This document shows, one piece after another, positions 6,863 to 8,504 of a DNA stretch of 8,504 nt. Every line of letters begins with the position of its first letter. Position 1 is the first letter of the stretch. The notes beneath the pieces were generated by a model. That model ran no database searches and had not been told where the DNA came from. It was given only the letters and a program-made list of their open reading frames with translations. The position numbers and the translations under genes were made by a program. Source of the stretch: Alphaproteobacteria bacterium (GTDB lineage Bacteria > Pseudomonadota > Alphaproteobacteria > CACIAM-22H2); NCBI GenBank assembly GCA_016869915.1, contig VGDA01000133.1, positions 1 through 8,504 on the forward strand. Reading direction: 5' to 3'.

Positions 6863-8504
6863 TCACTTCGCCAGCGGATTCGGGCGCAGCTGGAAATGCG
6901 CCGCCAGCGGCCTGCTGCCCTTGCCGCCCTCGATCAGCCAGGGCGTGCGGTCCCCGTTGGTGGTCCAGAGCCCCCTGCCCTTCCAGCCCAGCGCGGGATC
7001 GTCGATCCGGCCGTCGAAGCCCTTGGCGTAGAAGCCCAGCGGATAGGGCACGCGCAGCAGGATCATGCGCCCGTCCTTGAACGCCACCAGCCCGTCGTTG
7101 AGGTTCGCGGTGGACATCGGCACGTCGCGGCCGAGGCCGAACGTGTCGTGCTGGTCGACCCAGGTGTAGTAGCTGGACTCGGCGCTGTTCTCGCCGATGC
7201 CCTCGAAGCCGGGGCCGGGATAGCGGTGGAAGCTCCAGCCCTCCGGGCAATGGTCGCCGGTGGCCGTCGGGCCGTTGAGCGGGCCCCGGCACCTCGAGCG
7301 ATCGAAGGCGCCGAGATGGCCGCTCGCCAGCGAGACCCAGACCACGCCGCGCCCGTCGATGTCGCCGCCGCGCACGCCGAAGCCGGGCGCGGGAACGCGG
7401 TAGATCTCGGCGAGCGCGGTGCGCGACGGATCCTCGCCCGGCACGAGGCGCACCACGGCTCCGGGGTTCCCGCGCACGGCGCCCCAGATCGAGCCGTCGG
7501 TGGGATGCGGCATGATCGCATAGAAGCCGGCGACGATCCGCGTGTCGCGCGACGGATCGGCGGGCTGGCCCGGCTCGACATGCGCGTCGCGGCGCCCGTT
7601 GCCGTTGGTGTCGAGCACGAGCGGCGTCCATCCCTGGGCGCGCGCGATGTCGCCGGTCTCGTCGAGCACGCGCGTGTTGATCCAGCCGACGACCGGGCCT
7701 CCGCCGCTGGTCCAGAGCGTGTCGTCGCGGTCGTAGCCGAACTGCAGGTGGTGCGTCTGGAAGCAGGTGAGCAGCGCGCGATAGCTGCCGTCGCGCGGGT
7801 CGAGGACCGTCACGCGGCGGCTGGAGCGCTCGAGCGGAAAGACCCGCGCCGACGGGTGGTCCGAGCCGCGGCGGCAGAAATCGGGATTGGCCGGCGGATG
7901 GCCGGTCGCGGCCAGCCACAGCCGCCCGCGCCGGTCGAACATCGAGTTGTGGTTGTTGGCGCGCGTGTCCCAGATCTTCTCGTCTCCCCAGTAGGCGGAG
8001 GCCTGCAGCGGTTCCGCGGAGGCGGCATGGCCCGGCCCCAGCGCCTCCGGCGTGCCCGGCGCCACCGGCAGGCGAAAGCCCGACACGGTGTTGCGCACGG
8101 GGTCGAGGATCGGCATCTCGTCGGTGCTGTATTCGGGCGCGCCGTAGAGCGGGCCCCAGGCGTTCACCGTCGGGTCGCGGCGATCGCTCGCGATGAGGTC
8201 GTGCAGGTAATGCTTCTCGTTCATCCATTCGCGCAGCGTGACCACGATGTTGCGCTCCTCGCCCTTCGGCCGCTCGGGCGCGGTCGCCGGCAACTCGCCC
8301 GCGGCAATGCGGCGCGTCCAGTCGGCGAATTGCGCGAAGGGCGCGCCGCCGAGCGTCCCGGCGAGCATGCTGACCATCTGCTCGCCCGACTGGCCGGATT
8401 GGACGCGGCGCATCCATGCGTCCTCGTGCGACGGGAACTCGTCGAGGAATGCCTTCGGGATGGCGCGCGTCGAGGCCTGTCCCATCTGGTGGCACCCGAC
8501 GCAG
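6863..8504 (-). CDS. c-type haem protein with beta-propeller-like region, 5' partial
   Basis: The frame is open to the right edge. The ATG at 8485 is internal, because the codons before it read CVGCHQ, a CxxCH haem-attachment motif (8489-8503), so the start lies outside the window. Residue numbers here count from that Met. Residues 1 to about 70 look like the rest of a small cytochrome c domain, with Met37 or Met40 as possible distal haem ligands. From about 105 to the end the protein carries repeated blocks ending in a G-x-(L/I/V)-W type strand (RRGRLWLAA, RDDTLWTSG, TDGSIWGAV, GRGVVWVSLA, GRGLWTTNG), which suggests a Vgb/NHL/SMP-30-like propeller. Residues 292-300 (DTNGNGRRD, 7586-7612) form an EF-hand/dockerin-type calcium loop. 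Haem attachment implies export to the periplasm, and the signal peptide must lie outside. I recall similar proteins with a carboxypeptidase-regulatory-like N-terminus, but that cannot be checked here. Substrate and reaction are unknown. A downstream gene on the same strand follows after 67 bp. Confidence 0.8.
   Translation of the reverse strand, partial: CVGCHQMGQASTRAIPKAFLDEFPSHEDAWMRRVQSGQSGEQMVSMLAGTLGGAPFAQFADWTRRIAAGELPATAPERPKGEERNIVVTLREWMNEKHYLHDLIASDRRDPTVNAWGPLYGAPEYSTDEMPILDPVRNTVSGFRLPVAPGTPEALGPGHAASAEPLQASAYWGDEKIWDTRANNHNSMFDRRGRLWLAATGHPPANPDFCRRGSDHPSARVFPLERSSRRVTVLDPRDGSYRALLTCFQTHHLQFGYDRDDTLWTSGGGPVVGWINTRVLDETGDIARAQGWTPLVLDTNGNGRRDAHVEPGQPADPSRDTRIVAGFYAIMPHPTDGSIWGAVRGNPGAVVRLVPGEDPSRTALAEIYRVPAPGFGVRGGDIDGRGVVWVSLASGHLGAFDRSRCRGPLNGPTATGDHCPEGWSFHRYPGPGFEGIGENSAESSYYTWVDQHDTFGLGRDVPMSTANLNDGLVAFKDGRMILLRVPYPLGFYAKGFDGRIDDPALGWKGRGLWTTNGDRTPWLIEGGKGSRPLAAHFQLRPNPLAK

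Noticed and set aside
5194..7080. Long plus-strand open frame opposite the glutamate-synthase-domain gene
   Set aside because: It is the antisense shadow of a gene with intact FMN and Fe-S motifs; its own translation is low-complexity Ala/Arg/Asp with no domain.
8483..8485. ATG at 8485 (minus strand) as the start of the haem-protein gene
   Set aside because: In-frame codons upstream encode CVGCHQ, a haem-binding motif that must belong to the same protein.
6792..8495. Second minus-strand frame overlapping the haem-protein gene and running into the next gene's start
   Set aside because: It is an Arg-rich shifted shadow; the haem-protein frame has the CxxCH motif, propeller-like repeats and normal composition.

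Overview
This is a very GC-rich window (by eye around 70% GC, strong G/C at third codon positions) that is almost entirely coding. Codon use and protein families suggest a high-GC proteobacterium, most likely an alphaproteobacterium; that placement is inference, since no rRNA or other marker gene is present. I see no tRNA, rRNA, CRISPR array, transposase or attachment site, and no gene-free stretch longer than 67 bases.

Left part (1-5174, + strand): a tightly packed cassette of five genes. It begins with a thiolase-like protein cut by the left edge, followed by a DUF35 Zn-ribbon/OB-fold protein, a 57-residue acidic small protein, an amidase-signature hydrolase, and a fused ADP-forming acyl-CoA synthetase with a C-terminal ATP-grasp domain. 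All four junctions overlap (11 bp, then three ATGA overlaps of 4 bp), so the genes are almost certainly co-transcribed and translationally coupled. The thiolase-like protein has lost the usual nucleophilic cysteine (AGASG in place of ACASG) and the C-terminal cysteine. With its DUF35 partner it resembles the Ltp2/ChsH2-DUF35 type of retro-aldolase more than a true thiolase. Taken together the cassette could hydrolyse an amide, activate the freed acid as a CoA thioester and cleave a C-C bond of a CoA ester. This pathway and its substrate are inference.

Right part (5182-8504, - strand): two genes on the opposite strand, converging on the cassette with only 7 bp between the stop codons. The upstream gene, cut by the right edge, encodes a c-type haem protein (CVGCH at the very edge) joined to a long region with beta-propeller-like repeats and a DxNxNGxxD calcium-type loop. 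After 67 bp containing a strong GC hairpin and a good Shine-Dalgarno site comes a membrane-anchored, stand-alone FMN/Fe-S glutamate-synthase-type domain protein. The physiological role of this pair is not known.

The points most worth following up are the small protein between DUF35 and the amidase (a possible AtzG/GatC-like amidase partner), the cysteine-less thiolase-like/DUF35 pair, and the five-gene coupled layout.
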